A program made the translations under genes and the position numbers. The notes below the pieces were generated by a model, which was not told the origin of the DNA, did no database searches, and was given only the letters and a program-made list of their open reading frames with translations. DNA of 51,451 nt from CAZAMP01 sp964486455 (GTDB lineage: Bacteria > Eisenbacteria > RBG-16-71-46 > CAZAMP01): the NCBI GenBank assembly GCA_964486455.1, contig CAZAMP010000030.1, positions 1 to 51,451 on the forward strand, read 5' to 3'. Shown here in pieces: positions 9,133-19,076 of this stretch. The number at the start of each line of letters is the position of its first letter. The stretch's first letter is position 1.

Positions 9133-10539
9133 CTAGTCCAGCTCGGCGGTTTCGCGGAAGACGGGCGCGGATGCCGGCCAACCGGTCTTCTTCGTGACGA
9201 GCGCCGCGTACTTCTGCGAAACGTTCTCCCCCCCGTGGGTCACGAAGACGTGACGAGGAGAGGACTCCAACGTGCGCAACCAACCCAGGAGCTCGTCACG
9301 ATCGGCGTGACCGGAGAACCCATGCGCCTGCGCGACGCGCGCGCGGACTTTGTGCGGTTTTCCGAGGATCCGTACCTCGGGTTTTCCGTCGACGATCAGA
9401 CGGCCGAGCGTTCCAGTCGCTTGGTAACCCACGAAGAGAATCGTGCTTTCAGGCCGGCTGATGTTGTGGAAGAGATGGTGCTTGATTCGCCCCCCATTGC
9501 ACATCCCTGCGCCCGCGATGATGATGGCGGATCCCTTGACCGAGTTGATCTGCTTCGAATCCTCTGTGCTGCTCGTATACGTCAACCCATCGAAACTGAA
9601 CGGGGACGATCCCTCGTGGAGCAGCCGACGCATGTCCTCGTCATACGCCTCGCGATGCCGGCGAAACACCTGCGTCACCTTTATCGCCATGGGGCTGTCC
9701 AGGAACACGGGAAGTTTCGGGATCTCACCGGCTTCGAAAAGGAGGTTCAGCCGGTAGAGCACTTCCTGGGCCCGCTCGATCGCGAAGCTCGGAACGATGA
9801 TCTTACCGCCGCGCTTGTGCGTCGAGTTGATGACCTCACTCAAGGCGGCCTGGATATCGATCCGCTTGTCGTGAAGGCGGTCGCCGTACGTGGACTCGGT
9901 CACCACATAGTCCGCCTCCGACAGATGGGTCGGGTCGTTGAGAATCGGACGGTCAAGCCGCCCGACGTCACCGGAGAAGATGATCCGGCGCTTGCCTGCC
10001 GCGTTCGTCACCGAGAGCCGAATCATGGAAGACCCGAGGATGTGTCCCGCATCGCAGAAGACGGCCTCGATGCCGGGCGCGACCTCGACCGACTCGTCGT
10101 AGCTCACAGGTTTGAGCCGCCGGACTGCCGAAACGGCGTCGTCCGTGGTGTAGAGCGGCTCGAGCGGGCGCGGCCCCTTTCGGCCCTCGCGGCGATGTCG
10201 CTTCGCCTTGAACTTGACGTCTTCCATCTGGATGTGGGCCGCGTCCAGCAGAACGATCGGCGCGATCTCCGCCGTCGGAGCCGTGCAGTAGATATCCCCC
10301 TTGAACCCGTCACGGGCGAGCTTCGGCAACAGACCGCAGTGGTCCAGATGGCCATGCGTCAAGAGAACCGCATCGATCGTTCGGGGGTCAACGACGAACG
10401 GTTCCCAGTTTCGTTTCTGCAAAGCCCGCTCTTGATAGAGACCGCAATCGACGAGCAGTTTGGACTCGTCGGTCTCCACCAGATATCGAGAGCCTGTGAT
10501 GTTCCGTGCGGCGCCGAGAAAACTCAGCCGAGTGCTCAT
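9133..10539 (-). CDS. MBL-fold/beta-CASP metallohydrolase (RNase-like)
   Basis: The 468-residue protein matches the metallo-beta-lactamase family of the beta-CASP type (YSH1/CPSF-73-like), generally RNA endo- or exonucleases. Visible motifs: HGHLDHCG (two-zinc HxHxDH site), GHILGSS, FSGDVGR, TYGDR, and the beta-CASP histidine regions GAGMCNGG and FSGHADRDEL. The open frame reaches 10593, but residues before MSTRLSFLGAARNITGS do not fit the family; the ATG at 10537-10539 has AAGGA 7 bases upstream and starts exactly at the conserved beginning, so it is preferred. No signal peptide, so cytoplasmic. Role in RNA processing is by family; targets unknown. Confidence 0.88.
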   Translation of the reverse strand: MSTRLSFLGAARNITGSRYLVETDESKLLVDCGLYQERALQKRNWEPFVVDPRTIDAVLLTHGHLDHCGLLPKLARDGFKGDIYCTAPTAEIAPIVLLDAAHIQMEDVKFKAKRHRREGRKGPRPLEPLYTTDDAVSAVRRLKPVSYDESVEVAPGIEAVFCDAGHILGSSMIRLSVTNAAGKRRIIFSGDVGRLDRPILNDPTHLSEADYVVTESTYGDRLHDKRIDIQAALSEVINSTHKRGGKIIVPSFAIERAQEVLYRLNLLFEAGEIPKLPVFLDSPMAIKVTQVFRRHREAYDEDMRRLLHEGSSPFSFDGLTYTSSTEDSKQINSVKGSAIIIAGAGMCNGGRIKHHLFHNISRPESTILFVGYQATGTLGRLIVDGKPEVRILGKPHKVRARVAQAHGFSGHADRDELLGWLRTLESSPRHVFVTHGGENVSQKYAALVTKKTGWPASAPVFRETAELD

Positions 10540-10616
10540 GTGTGTGTCCTTCAATGGGGTCGTTTTACCACGAAGCCGATTTGCACGCTTCAATCTTGTC
10601 GTTCCGCCGTCAGGGA

Positions 10617-13134
10617 CTAACGTATCACGACGTGCTTTCGTGATAGAGTCTCCTCACCGGCCACGAGTTTCAAGAAATACGTTCCCGCCGCCACGCGGCG
10701 CCCCGAGTCATCCGTCCCGTCCCAATGGACGGAGCGGAGCCCCGCGAGTCGTTCGCCGTCGATGAGCACGGCCACCTCTCGCCCCGACACATCGAAGACA
10801 CGTAGCGACACCCGTCGAGCGGGCGCCGGCACGTTGAAGCGGATTGTCGCCGTCTGTCCCGATGGGTTGGGCGCGTGAGTGATGAACGCAATGGGCGACG
10901 TCGGATCTCCGGAGGGGTCGATCTCCTCATCGTCATCGATGGGGGTCTGAGGGTCCTGGTAGGTGATGATCACGAAATCGTCGATCGCGGCCTCGACGAT
11001 CGAAAGCAGACCCTTGTCGGCCGCTATGAATCGAAACCGAACCTGATCAGTAGACTCGATAGTGTCAATGATTCGCTTCTCGACCCTCTCCCAACGTCGG
11101 CGGCTCTCCGTGATCGTCTCGAAATTCACCCAGGTGTCCCCGCCGTCCGGCGACACATCGACGAAGAACGAATCGTCGGGGCTCGTGCCTGTATCCATGC
11201 TGTACCACCGACGATACACGACACGCGGATCATTCAGGCCCGCCAGGTTGTAGACGGGGCTCAACAACGTCGTTTGCCCGCCGTCGACGTCGCCTTCCGA
11301 TTGCGAGCCACCGGGGGGCGCGTTGCCCGTGACGAAGCAATGCGTGCCGGGCGCCGGCGTGTGGTCGTCCTCCGGCTGAACCGGCTCATCGTCATTCCAC
11401 GTGCCGTTGGGATCGACTCGTTCCCAGATCCCGAGATCGGCATCGTCGTCGTCACTGCCCACCGTCCACCCGGAATCCGACTCGAAGTCGTCGGCGATAT
11501 GCTCCGAGATGACGCCGACGAAGAAGCTGTGCGTTTCGTCGGAGGCACCGGGCGGATGGGTAATGCGGTTCCCGTTGTCGTCCTCGACGACAAGATAGTA
11601 GTCGACGAAGGTCCCACCGACCTGGGCAGGGATTTCCGCGTCGTATTCCCCCTCGATCTCACGGGGATAGAACCACGCCGTGTCCGTTCCCGCCGCCGAC
11701 GACTCATAGTGGACGAATAGTGAATCCGGCTCGAGAAGTCTCGCCGCTTCGATCCGAGCGAAGACGTTGTACGAGCTACCGGTCTCCTCCGTGTTCTCGA
11801 GCGGCGCGTGCTCGACCGTAATCCAGCTGTCGGGCTCGGCCAGAGTCGCGACGAGGGCGACGGCGGTCTTCACGGAGAGCTCGGCCAATCGCGGCGAGTT
11901 GTAGCTCGTGCCGACGACGTCGTTCGGACCATGGATGTGGAAGTTCCAATCGGCCACGTCATCAAGGAACATGATCGCGTGATAGCCGGCCTCCCAGAAC
12001 CTGGCGTGGTCACTGCTCGCGTTCCCCCCAAGAACGGCATCGATGAGGGGAAGCTCCGGCACGTACTCGCCCGCAACCTCCACGACGAGATCCCGGAGCC
12101 AGGTCGAGGGCGCGTTGCTGATGATGTCGAGGTCCATCTCATCGCCCGGCTCCACGTACCCGATCATATCGACGTTGACCATCGCGACGATGTTCTCACC
12201 TCGATCGGCCGCTTCATTCGCATAGGCCTCGCTGCCGTAGAGCCCAAGCTCCTCCGCACAGAAGGCAACAAAGATCCACGGTTCGCCGGAATCGTTCGCT
12301 CCCGAGGATACGCGCGCATTCGACGACACATGCCGTGCCCGACGCATTGTCATCGGCGCCCGGGCAGTACTCCGGGTCGCTCGTGATCGAATCGTAGTGG
12401 CCGCCAATAACGATCACCTCGTCGGTCCCACCCATGCCGGGGTGAACGGCAACCACATTGGGTTTGTACAAGCCACCACTCCAGTCGTGGAAGTACACGC
12501 TGTCGATTCCGGCGGCCAGGAACTCGTCCCGCAGGTAGTCGGCCGCCGCCTGGCAGCTGTCATGCGTGGCGTAGCGCGTCACGAAATCCTGGAGACGTTG
12601 GACCGTGGCGTCCACCCGCGCCGTCGACACCCTATCGACGAAGCTCTGAATCAAGGAGTCGGGTTCAATCGGCGTGCTGGGTTCGGGTGGGACCGGCCTC
12701 GGAAGACGCACGGAGCGCATGGAAAGACGCGCGATCTCGTGCCCCATGGTGGCGATTCGCTCCGCCCCCGCCTGCGATGCCTCGACAATCGCTTCGGCGT
12801 CACCGGACCAAAGGATGCGGGCGTGCGAGCTGACCTCCTCCAGCCGGGGCGCCCCCCGGTACGAAACGACGAAGAGCGTATTCTCGGCGCCGTTCCAATT
12901 CAGGGCCTCCCAATTGAGATCGCGCGCGTCGAGAAGCGCGGAGTGCCGGGGTCCGGTGAGTGCGACGAGCATGTGGTCGACGTCCCGTATGACACGAACA
13001 TCGTGGGCGAGTAGCTCTGCCATGGTTCCGGGTGGTGGGTCGGCGACGACGACGAGATTCAGGTCCGACGAGCTTGGACGGAATCCCGAAACAGCGATGA
13101 CGAGCAGAACGGCGCAGCCCAAGACCCATTTCAT
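10617..13134 (-). pseudogene. Secreted M28 aminopeptidase with sorting domain, interrupted by a frameshift
   Basis: Two overlapping minus-strand frames make one M28 zinc aminopeptidase (about 838 residues). The upstream frame (from the ATG at 13134) has a signal peptide, propeptide, and first metal ligands GGHYDS and PGADDNASG; the downstream frame supplies CAEELGLYGSEAYA, ASSDHARF and HIHGPNDV, the remaining ligands. The switch falls near 12276, where RFRRTV in one frame continues as IFVAFCAEE in the other if one base is skipped. After the peptidase come an Ig-like segment, a lectin-like domain (FESDSGWTVG to AAIDDFVII) shared with the C25 protease at 37940-41479, and a FlgD-like sorting tail ending in KHVVIR. 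Either a true pseudogene or a single-base sequencing/assembly error; codon and motif conservation on both sides favours recent or artefactual damage. Confidence 0.82.
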
Positions 13135-13405
13135 CGAGGCCCCCTATGGATTCCGCCGTGCCGGAGACACGGCCTCCAACCCCGGACGCCCGCACGCTCG
13201 CCTGGCCCGACGGGACCCGTGTCACGATAGCACACCTCGTTGCCGTCCCGCTCGCGCAAGGGTATTCATTCGTGGGCTTGCCCCAAGCCAATCGGATCGG
13301 ACAGAATTGGTTGTTACGGTGCGCCGGTCGACATCGGCGCGGTGATACGTTTCGCAGTGAACGTCTGGGGATGGAGATCGATGATCGGCACATCCCCCGG
13401 GAGGC

Positions 13406-16345
13406 ATGATGAATAATCGTCGTGGACGGCCACTTCGTTTCCTGATCGCTCAACTCGTTTTCATCTCCGGATGTCTTTTCCTGCCGACAGAGAACGTGCG
13501 CGCGACCGCGCGGCACGGTGGTGCGAGCGATATGATCGATGAGGCAACGTTCCCAACGTCGCGCGAGTCCACGATCTCACTCTTTCGCGCAACCGCGGAG
13601 TCATCTCAGGTCGTGACGTGGCAAGAGAACGGACACAGCCATGAGGGTCAACCGCTCGGCTTCGCGATCATCTCCGCGCCCGAGAACCTCCGGCGCCTTG
13701 ATGAGCTTCAGTCGGGACTCTCGCGCCTGGCGGATCCCCGCCTGCGCACGTCATCCGGCGACGTGTCCGAGCTGTTGGACTCACTGCCGGCCGTGGTGTG
13801 GTTGAGCTGCAGCGTTCACGGCAACGAGCTCTCCCCGACGGACGCGGCGTGCAGACTCCTCGAGATGCTCATCGACGAGAAGAGCGCAACGGCCCGAGAA
13901 ATCCGCGACTCGCTGATCGTTCTGCTCGATCCGTTGAGAAACCCCGATGGTCGCTCACGGTCGCTCGCGGATCGCCGCCGGTGGTCGTCGTTCCATCGCG
14001 TGGACGACGACCAGAGCCTGCATCATCGCGAGCTCTGGCCCGGCGGACGGGGCAATCACTACTTCATCGATCTGAACCGTGATTCCTGGCAGCTGACGCA
14101 GCCGGAGACACGCCGGCGGGCCGAAGTGATCGCGGCGTGGCAGCCGCAGGTGGTCGTCGATATGCACGAGATGCGGGCGGATGACACCTTTCTCTTTTCG
14201 CCCCCGAACCAACCGCTTCCATCCTTTCTACCGCCGACGCTCGGGAAATGGTGGGATCGCTTCGCGCGCGCCATGGGGCGCGCGATGACCGACCGCGGTC
14301 ATGACTACTATCGGGGCGATTGGCACGAGACGTTCGCACCGGATCGTTTCGTCGCGTGGAGCATTCGAACGGGCGCGGTCGCCATCCTGCTGGAGGTGCC
14401 GGGCGTGGACGGCTCGCACGTGCGTAAGCGCGACGGTACGCTCCTGACCTTCGACGAGACGATCGCGCGACACCTCTCGGCGGCCGAGGCCATCTTGACC
14501 ACGGCCGCTAGGAACCGCCGCGCCCTTCTATCCGACTTTCACACCCACCGGCGCCACGTCGTCGACGGCACCCATCTGGAGCCCGAGGAGGGGCGGCTGC
14601 CGCTGCGTGGAAATGTCGAGGATCATGTCGACTGGCTTCTGCCGGGTTTCCCGGAGACGCTCGTGACGGAGGGCACGTCGCCCGAGGGATCGAAGGCACC
14701 GACAAACGAATACGTGAGTTTGACCGACGGCAACGTGCGGACCGTTGTCCTGCCGCCGTCGCGCAACGATTCGCGTCGGCGCCTCGTCGTCGAAACGCTC
14801 CTTCGCCAAGGTATCGAGGTCGGGCTCGTGGACGACGCGTCGAAAGTCGGCGCACTGAGCGATCCCCAGGGCCGGACGCCCGAGGATCGGCGGGTCGCGG
14901 CGGGCTCCTACGTCATCGATCTTCATCAGCCGCTCGGGAGCCTCGCGGCAAGTCTTCTGAACGTCACACCGACACTCGACGAGGAGGCGCTCCTCGCCGA
15001 AAGGAAAAGTCTGGAGCAGACCAACCGATCGCTCTTCTACAGCGTGACTGCATGGTCGCTTCCGCTCTGGGCCGATATCGACGTTCTGTACGCCTCCGAT
15101 GACGTGGCGGCCGACCCGATGACGCACGAATCGCTCAACGCCTCGGCGCGTCGTCAGATCAATCCCGCGACCTTGCGGGACGCGCACTCCCTCATGATGG
15201 ACGCGGCCGACGACGCAACGCTCGTCGCCGCCTTGCGTTTACTCGAAGACGGTGTCCCGCTTCAGGCGTCCGCTCGAGAGATCATGCACGCGGGCCGGAC
15301 GTTTTCTCCCGGGAGTATCATCGTTCCGCTGCACGGCGACGCGCCGCTCGAAGACATCGCACGGGTCTGCGGCGACGCCGGAGCGAACCTCCTCCCGATC
15401 GATCTCGCGTTGACGGACAGGGGTCCCGACCTGGGCAGTCGCCACGTATCGCCTCTGGTGAGGCCGCGCGTGGCGATCCTATCGGGATTCGGGACTTCGG
15501 CGCAGGCACTCGGGCGCATGTGGCACGTCTTCGATGACGAGATGCAGTGGCCGGTCACGCTTCTCTCCATTCAACGCATATCCCGGGCCGACCTGGGCGC
15601 GTACAACGCGATCGTTCTGCCGGACGGACCGCGAGAAGGTGGCGCTCGTCTCCGCGAGATCATCGGAAGCGCCAACTGGAACCGTCTCCTGGATTGGGTA
15701 TCGTTCGGCGGGACCTTGATCGTGTGTGGTGAGTCGATCGCCGCCTTCCCGAACGACCCCATTGAGGAATCTCGCGTTCACCTCCGCGTGCGACGCGAGA
15801 TCCTGAGCAGGATCCCTTCCATCGGCCGGCGCGTGGCGCACGACCTTGCCGCCCGCGCGCTTCTCGACCGAAACCCAACGCTACCGAAACATCCCTTTGG
15901 CGACGGGCCGGGGCCGCTCTGGGTACTTCCCGAGTTCGCCGATGAAATGGAGGCGCTCGCGTGGGACGAGCGGGAGAGGCGTTTCTCGCCGCGGGGAGTT
16001 CTGATGCGAATGAGCGCGGATCCATACCACTGGCTCGCCGCAGGCTTGGGGGCCGAGCCGGCGATCCCGGTATGGACGGCTCAGGTTTGTCACGCACTCC
16101 CTCCGGCGCAGGCGGTGGCTCGGCTCGCGACGGGTGAGAATCTCTGCGTGGCCGGTCTTCTCTGGCCGGAGGCCCGGCGGCGCTGGGAGGCGAGCACGGC
16201 GATCGGCCGCGAGCGCATAGGAAGCGGGCAGGTCATAGCGATTGCCGGTGACTTCAAGCGCGGATCACCGGTGCTGGAGCGGCTCGTCCTGAACGCGGCC
16301 TTGCTGGGCCCGTCGCTTGGTGCCCGGCCATCAACCGGCTACTGA
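13406..16345 (+). CDS. Secreted M14 zinc carboxypeptidase-like protein with GATase-like C-terminal domain
   Basis: The 979-residue protein has a signal peptide (about residues 10-33). The M14 carboxypeptidase zinc site is seen as SVHGNELS (His138, Glu141) and VVDMHEM (His254), with LDPLRNPDGR and LNRDSW between and a candidate catalytic glutamate in LLEVPG near 331. Residues from about 690 to 790 (PRVAILSGFGTSAQALGRMWHV, YNAIVLPDG, FGGTLIVCGES) form a class I glutamine-amidotransferase-like domain without an obvious catalytic cysteine, as in other ~900-aa M14 proteins of this type. GGGAGG precedes two consecutive ATGs (13406 and 13409) by 1 and 4 bases; the second may be the true start. Exported peptidase; peptide substrate unknown. 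Confidence 0.85.
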   Translation: MMNNRRGRPLRFLIAQLVFISGCLFLPTENVRATARHGGASDMIDEATFPTSRESTISLFRATAESSQVVTWQENGHSHEGQPLGFAIISAPENLRRLDELQSGLSRLADPRLRTSSGDVSELLDSLPAVVWLSCSVHGNELSPTDAACRLLEMLIDEKSATAREIRDSLIVLLDPLRNPDGRSRSLADRRRWSSFHRVDDDQSLHHRELWPGGRGNHYFIDLNRDSWQLTQPETRRRAEVIAAWQPQVVVDMHEMRADDTFLFSPPNQPLPSFLPPTLGKWWDRFARAMGRAMTDRGHDYYRGDWHETFAPDRFVAWSIRTGAVAILLEVPGVDGSHVRKRDGTLLTFDETIARHLSAAEAILTTAARNRRALLSDFHTHRRHVVDGTHLEPEEGRLPLRGNVEDHVDWLLPGFPETLVTEGTSPEGSKAPTNEYVSLTDGNVRTVVLPPSRNDSRRRLVVETLLRQGIEVGLVDDASKVGALSDPQGRTPEDRRVAAGSYVIDLHQPLGSLAASLLNVTPTLDEEALLAERKSLEQTNRSLFYSVTAWSLPLWADIDVLYASDDVAADPMTHESLNASARRQINPATLRDAHSLMMDAADDATLVAALRLLEDGVPLQASAREIMHAGRTFSPGSIIVPLHGDAPLEDIARVCGDAGANLLPIDLALTDRGPDLGSRHVSPLVRPRVAILSGFGTSAQALGRMWHVFDDEMQWPVTLLSIQRISRADLGAYNAIVLPDGPREGGARLREIIGSANWNRLLDWVSFGGTLIVCGESIAAFPNDPIEESRVHLRVRREILSRIPSIGRRVAHDLAARALLDRNPTLPKHPFGDGPGPLWVLPEFADEMEALAWDERERRFSPRGVLMRMSADPYHWLAAGLGAEPAIPVWTAQVCHALPPAQAVARLATGENLCVAGLLWPEARRRWEASTAIGRERIGSGQVIAIAGDFKRGSPVLERLVLNAALLGPSLGARPSTGY

Positions 16346-16366
16346 GCCAAAGCGGCTGCTCTCGGC

Positions 16367-17533
16367 TCAGAACACTTCGCCGATCCCGAGGTAGAACCCG
16401 GAAGTGCCCTCTCCGAATCCGACATCGGCTCGGAGGTTGAGCCCTTCGGCCTCATTGAAGAGAATGCGAAGGCCGACGCCACCGGAGAGTCTGAAGTCCG
16501 CCAGCCGGAACTCCTCCGCAGCGTGCGCCACCTGACCGGCCGACGCGAACGCCACCCATCCGATCCGCCACACGCCGGGCGCCCGGATCTCTGCCTGAGC
16601 GGCCAGAAGTTCCCGGTCCCGATACCGCCCCGCGTAGTAGCCACGTAGCAACGTGTCTCCGCCTACCCCGGGCAGGAGATCGAACGGGGGTGTCGCGGTC
16701 GTCAGCAGCGCCACACTCCTCAGCGCGAGCACGGATGAACCTATTGCCTTTCGGTATCCGCGTAGATCGATCGTGTGAGAAACGAAGCTATAGTCACTTC
16801 CGACGGCATCGTCGAAGAGCGCAAGCTCATAGCGAAGCTGCGCGCCCCTTCGGGGAAACACCGTGTGGTCGCGGGAATCGTGAAGGGCGAGTGCTCCGAC
16901 CGAAACAACATGCCCGTCTCGAGACCCCGGAATAGCACCCGAGTGAAGCAATCCACCGTCCACGGTTTCGACGAGCTTGCGGTCCGCGAAGCCGATGAGA
17001 CCGCCCACGTACCAGTGGGGAGCGATGCGCTTCTGGAGTGCGAGATTCGCCTGAACGGTGCGCGGTGTGAAGTCCTCTTCATTCGAATCGGGCGTTTCGT
17101 TTCCCACTCCCCAAAACGTGTCCGGGAATCGCGCGTAGCCGAGAGCGGCCTGCAACCGGTAGCGACCGCCGCCCAGATAGAGATCTGCGGCAAGCAGCGC
17201 GCTCGTTTGCTTTCGCGTGGTGTAGATGCCGATCGCGGAGATCGCCGAAGGATGTGTGCCGGGACATTCCTCGCATGTTCGAAAGTAGTAGGCCGCCATG
17301 GCGCCGAAACCGCTCTTCGTCTCCGGCGTGTAGAAGTAGATCGGGATCGGGATGAGTGTTCCGCCGGACGCTTCGGTCGCGACGGAATCGCCGCGGCTCT
17401 CCTGCGGTATGTCATCCGCACGCACTGGGGTGATCCGGGCGACGGCCATGACGGCAGCGCCAGCGACGAGTAGCGCACCCACAGAAGCATACGGGATGTA
17501 CCGAGCGATTCGACACAGACGAGTTGAGATCAT
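16367..17533 (-). CDS. Omp85/BamA-like outer-membrane barrel protein
   Basis: The 388-residue product has a signal peptide (LCRIARYIPYASVGALLVAG, cleavage near VRA) and then alternating beta strands that resemble the Omp85 surface-antigen barrel (PIPIYFYTPETKSGFGAMA at the start, GVGGDTLLRGYYAGRYRDRELLAAQAEIR near the end). It ends in phenylalanine (GIGEVF), the usual outer-membrane barrel signature. No POTRA domains are visible, so it is a barrel-only member rather than BamA itself. The ATG (17531-17533) shares one base with the TGA of the enoyl-CoA hydratase gene (TGATG), implying translational coupling; a longer upstream start would lie inside that gene. It indicates an outer membrane. Confidence 0.82.
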   Translation of the reverse strand: MISTRLCRIARYIPYASVGALLVAGAAVMAVARITPVRADDIPQESRGDSVATEASGGTLIPIPIYFYTPETKSGFGAMAAYYFRTCEECPGTHPSAISAIGIYTTRKQTSALLAADLYLGGGRYRLQAALGYARFPDTFWGVGNETPDSNEEDFTPRTVQANLALQKRIAPHWYVGGLIGFADRKLVETVDGGLLHSGAIPGSRDGHVVSVGALALHDSRDHTVFPRRGAQLRYELALFDDAVGSDYSFVSHTIDLRGYRKAIGSSVLALRSVALLTTATPPFDLLPGVGGDTLLRGYYAGRYRDRELLAAQAEIRAPGVWRIGWVAFASAGQVAHAAEEFRLADFRLSGGVGLRILFNEAEGLNLRADVGFGEGTSGFYLGIGEVF

Positions 17534-18288
17534 CAGAACCTGGCCTTTGCTTCCTCGAGCCGCTCTCGAGTGTCCGGGGCAAACCAACGCGAAATGAAGA
17601 TGGCTTCCTTCTCCTCCAGGCGCGCTAGGATCTCCGCCTCTACCCGCTCCACGCGGTTTCTCTTGATGATTGCCGAAGCCTCGGCCGGGAACTCGGCCAA
17701 GGCCTGGATGTGCCCGACCGCCCCGGTCATCAGGTTCTCCGGGGGAACGATGCGATCGACGACGCCAAGCTCCAGCAATCGTTGGGGAGCGTGAAACTCG
17801 CCGACTTCCGCCAGCTCACGGGCGTTCCGCGCGCCGACGAGATCTCTCAGCACGCAATCCCCCACGAACGGAATGGGGACACCGAGCTTCACCTCGTTGA
17901 GCCCCATCAGCCTGCGCCCTGACGCGATGAGGCGATAGTCGCAGCAGACCGCCAAGATGAATCCCCCCGCGATGGCGTGCCCTCCGATGGCCGCGACCGT
18001 CGGCTTCGGGAATCGGTAGAGGGCCAGACTGACGCGGTTGAAAGCACGATAGAACTCGGTGAACGTCGGCTCGTCCATGTCGACCAGTTCGGGGATGTCC
18101 AATCCGATGCAGAAGAACTTCTCATTCGAGCTGTGGATGACAAGTCCCCGGATATCCGCGTCGTTCGCGGCGGCCTCGAGCGTCTCCGCGAACTCTCTGA
18201 GAAACAGACGATTGATCGGGTTGGTCACGCCACCGGTCAGTGTCACGTCTCCAATCCGATTCGTCCGCTCGTACTTGATCGTCTGCAC
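17533..18288 (-). CDS. Enoyl-CoA hydratase/isomerase family protein
   Basis: The 251-residue crotonase-fold protein shows the oxyanion-hole segment IGGHAIAGGFILAVCCDYRLIA and glutamates at the usual two catalytic positions (NEVKLGVPIPF and ARELAEVGE). Members hydrate enoyl-CoA thioesters or isomerise them. The frame is open further upstream, but a GTG at 18286-18288 lies 4 bases after GGGAGG and begins VQTIKYERTNRIGDV, where the family normally starts, so this start is chosen. The stop overlaps the start of the Omp85-like gene, an odd functional pairing. Acyl-CoA substrate unknown; crotonase members vary in reaction, so only the fold is firm. Confidence 0.87.
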   Translation of the reverse strand: MQTIKYERTNRIGDVTLTGGVTNPINRLFLREFAETLEAAANDADIRGLVIHSSNEKFFCIGLDIPELVDMDEPTFTEFYRAFNRVSLALYRFPKPTVAAIGGHAIAGGFILAVCCDYRLIASGRRLMGLNEVKLGVPIPFVGDCVLRDLVGARNARELAEVGEFHAPQRLLELGVVDRIVPPENLMTGAVGHIQALAEFPAEASAIIKRNRVERVEAEILARLEEKEAIFISRWFAPDTRERLEEAKARF

Positions 18289-18669
18289 GAAACCTCCCGC
18301 CTCTACAGCGTTCCGCCGGCGCACCGCCCGATGATCGGGAGCCGCCACGCGCGTCAATCGATCCGCCCCCGGCCGGCGGTGACGAACACGAAGTCTGGAG
18401 GGCCACAGCCGCTGATGCAAGCCTGCAGCAACAGGCGGCGCCGATTCACTCCACGGACCCCCACCACATGCACGGGCGCACGGCCAACCGCCCGCCTGAC
18501 GGATCGTTCGCGCGGGACCGCCATCCTACACGCTCCGACGGCTATGCCGAATCATTAGTATAGATGGAACGACTCTATGACATAATACGGCCTCCTGCTC
18601 TCTCAGGAACCTGCGGACGGACCGCAGAGCATCAAGCGACGCGTGTTGCGTCGATCAAGGAGGATCACT
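18289..18669. other. Divergent intergenic region
   Basis: These 381 bases separate the minus-strand crotonase gene from the plus-strand small secreted gene and should carry both promoters. An AT-rich patch at about 18553-18592 includes CATAAT and TATAGA, possible -10 elements for the plus-strand gene, but I cannot pair them with a good -35. Upstream extension of the crotonase frame to 18420 is open but has no family resemblance. No RNA gene was recognised. Confidence 0.4.
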
Positions 18670-19023
18670 ATGACTGCGTATCGCACACTCCTCGCCTGCT
18701 TGCTCATCACTGCAACGGTGATGGCACCGATCACCGCGTTCTCGAGCTGTCCGGAGGTCGACCACACGAACTACGTTTCCGGAGGCTGGGAATACGACGA
18801 GTTCTACGAATTGGGTACTCCCACCCCACTCACGGTCGAGCTCACGATCTCCGATATCAAGCAGGGCACGACAATCCAGTATCACAACGGATTGAGCTGG
18901 ATGACGATCGCGGCGAACTGCACCGTGGATGGTTCAAAGACGCGATTCTCCGAGGGCGGATCGGTGACGATCAGCTACGTGTACGGGGATTGCGGAGAGG
19001 AAATCCAGACATCCGACATGTAG
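18670..19023 (+). CDS. Small secreted cysteine-containing protein, unknown function
   Basis: The 117-residue product starts at an ATG 6 bases after AAGGAGG, which fixes the start downstream of an in-frame ATG at 18643. A signal peptide is clear (AYRTLLACLLITATVMAPITAFS). The mature part of about 93 residues holds three cysteines (SSCPEV, AANCTVDG, GDCGEE) and reads as beta-rich, with SGGWEYDEFYELGTP, LTVELTISDI and GGSVTISYVYGDC. I do not recognise a family. It stands alone between a divergent crotonase gene and a convergent TPR gene, and is followed by a strong hairpin. Probably periplasmic or extracellular. Confidence 0.7.
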   Translation: MTAYRTLLACLLITATVMAPITAFSSCPEVDHTNYVSGGWEYDEFYELGTPTPLTVELTISDIKQGTTIQYHNGLSWMTIAANCTVDGSKTRFSEGGSVTISYVYGDCGEEIQTSDM

Positions 19024-19041
19024 GCATGTGGGGATCGAAAC

Positions 19042-19072
19042 CGGAGGCCGCCGGAACGTCCGGCGGCCTCCG
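19042..19072. terminator. Hairpin between convergent genes (probable bidirectional terminator)
   Basis: A perfect 14-bp inverted repeat (left arm CGGAGGCCGCCGGA, right arm its complement) with a 3-base ACG loop lies 19 bases after the small secreted gene and 5 bases before the 3' end of the convergent TPR gene. There is no T tract, but the very stable stem and the convergent setting fit a transcription stop used from both sides. Confidence 0.65.
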
Positions 19073-19076
19073 AACG

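Noticed and set aside
8167..10620. 817-codon plus-strand frame across three minus-strand genes
   Set aside because: It is antisense to the alpha/beta hydrolase and beta-CASP genes, which have full catalytic motifs; long antisense frames are common in GC-rich DNA, and this one has no domain resemblance.
10617..12407. Start of the downstream M28 frame at 12407 as an independent gene
   Set aside because: The first ~45 residues (MAATTIRSRATRSTARAPMT) are out-of-frame translation of the conserved upstream half; real homology begins only at about 12275.
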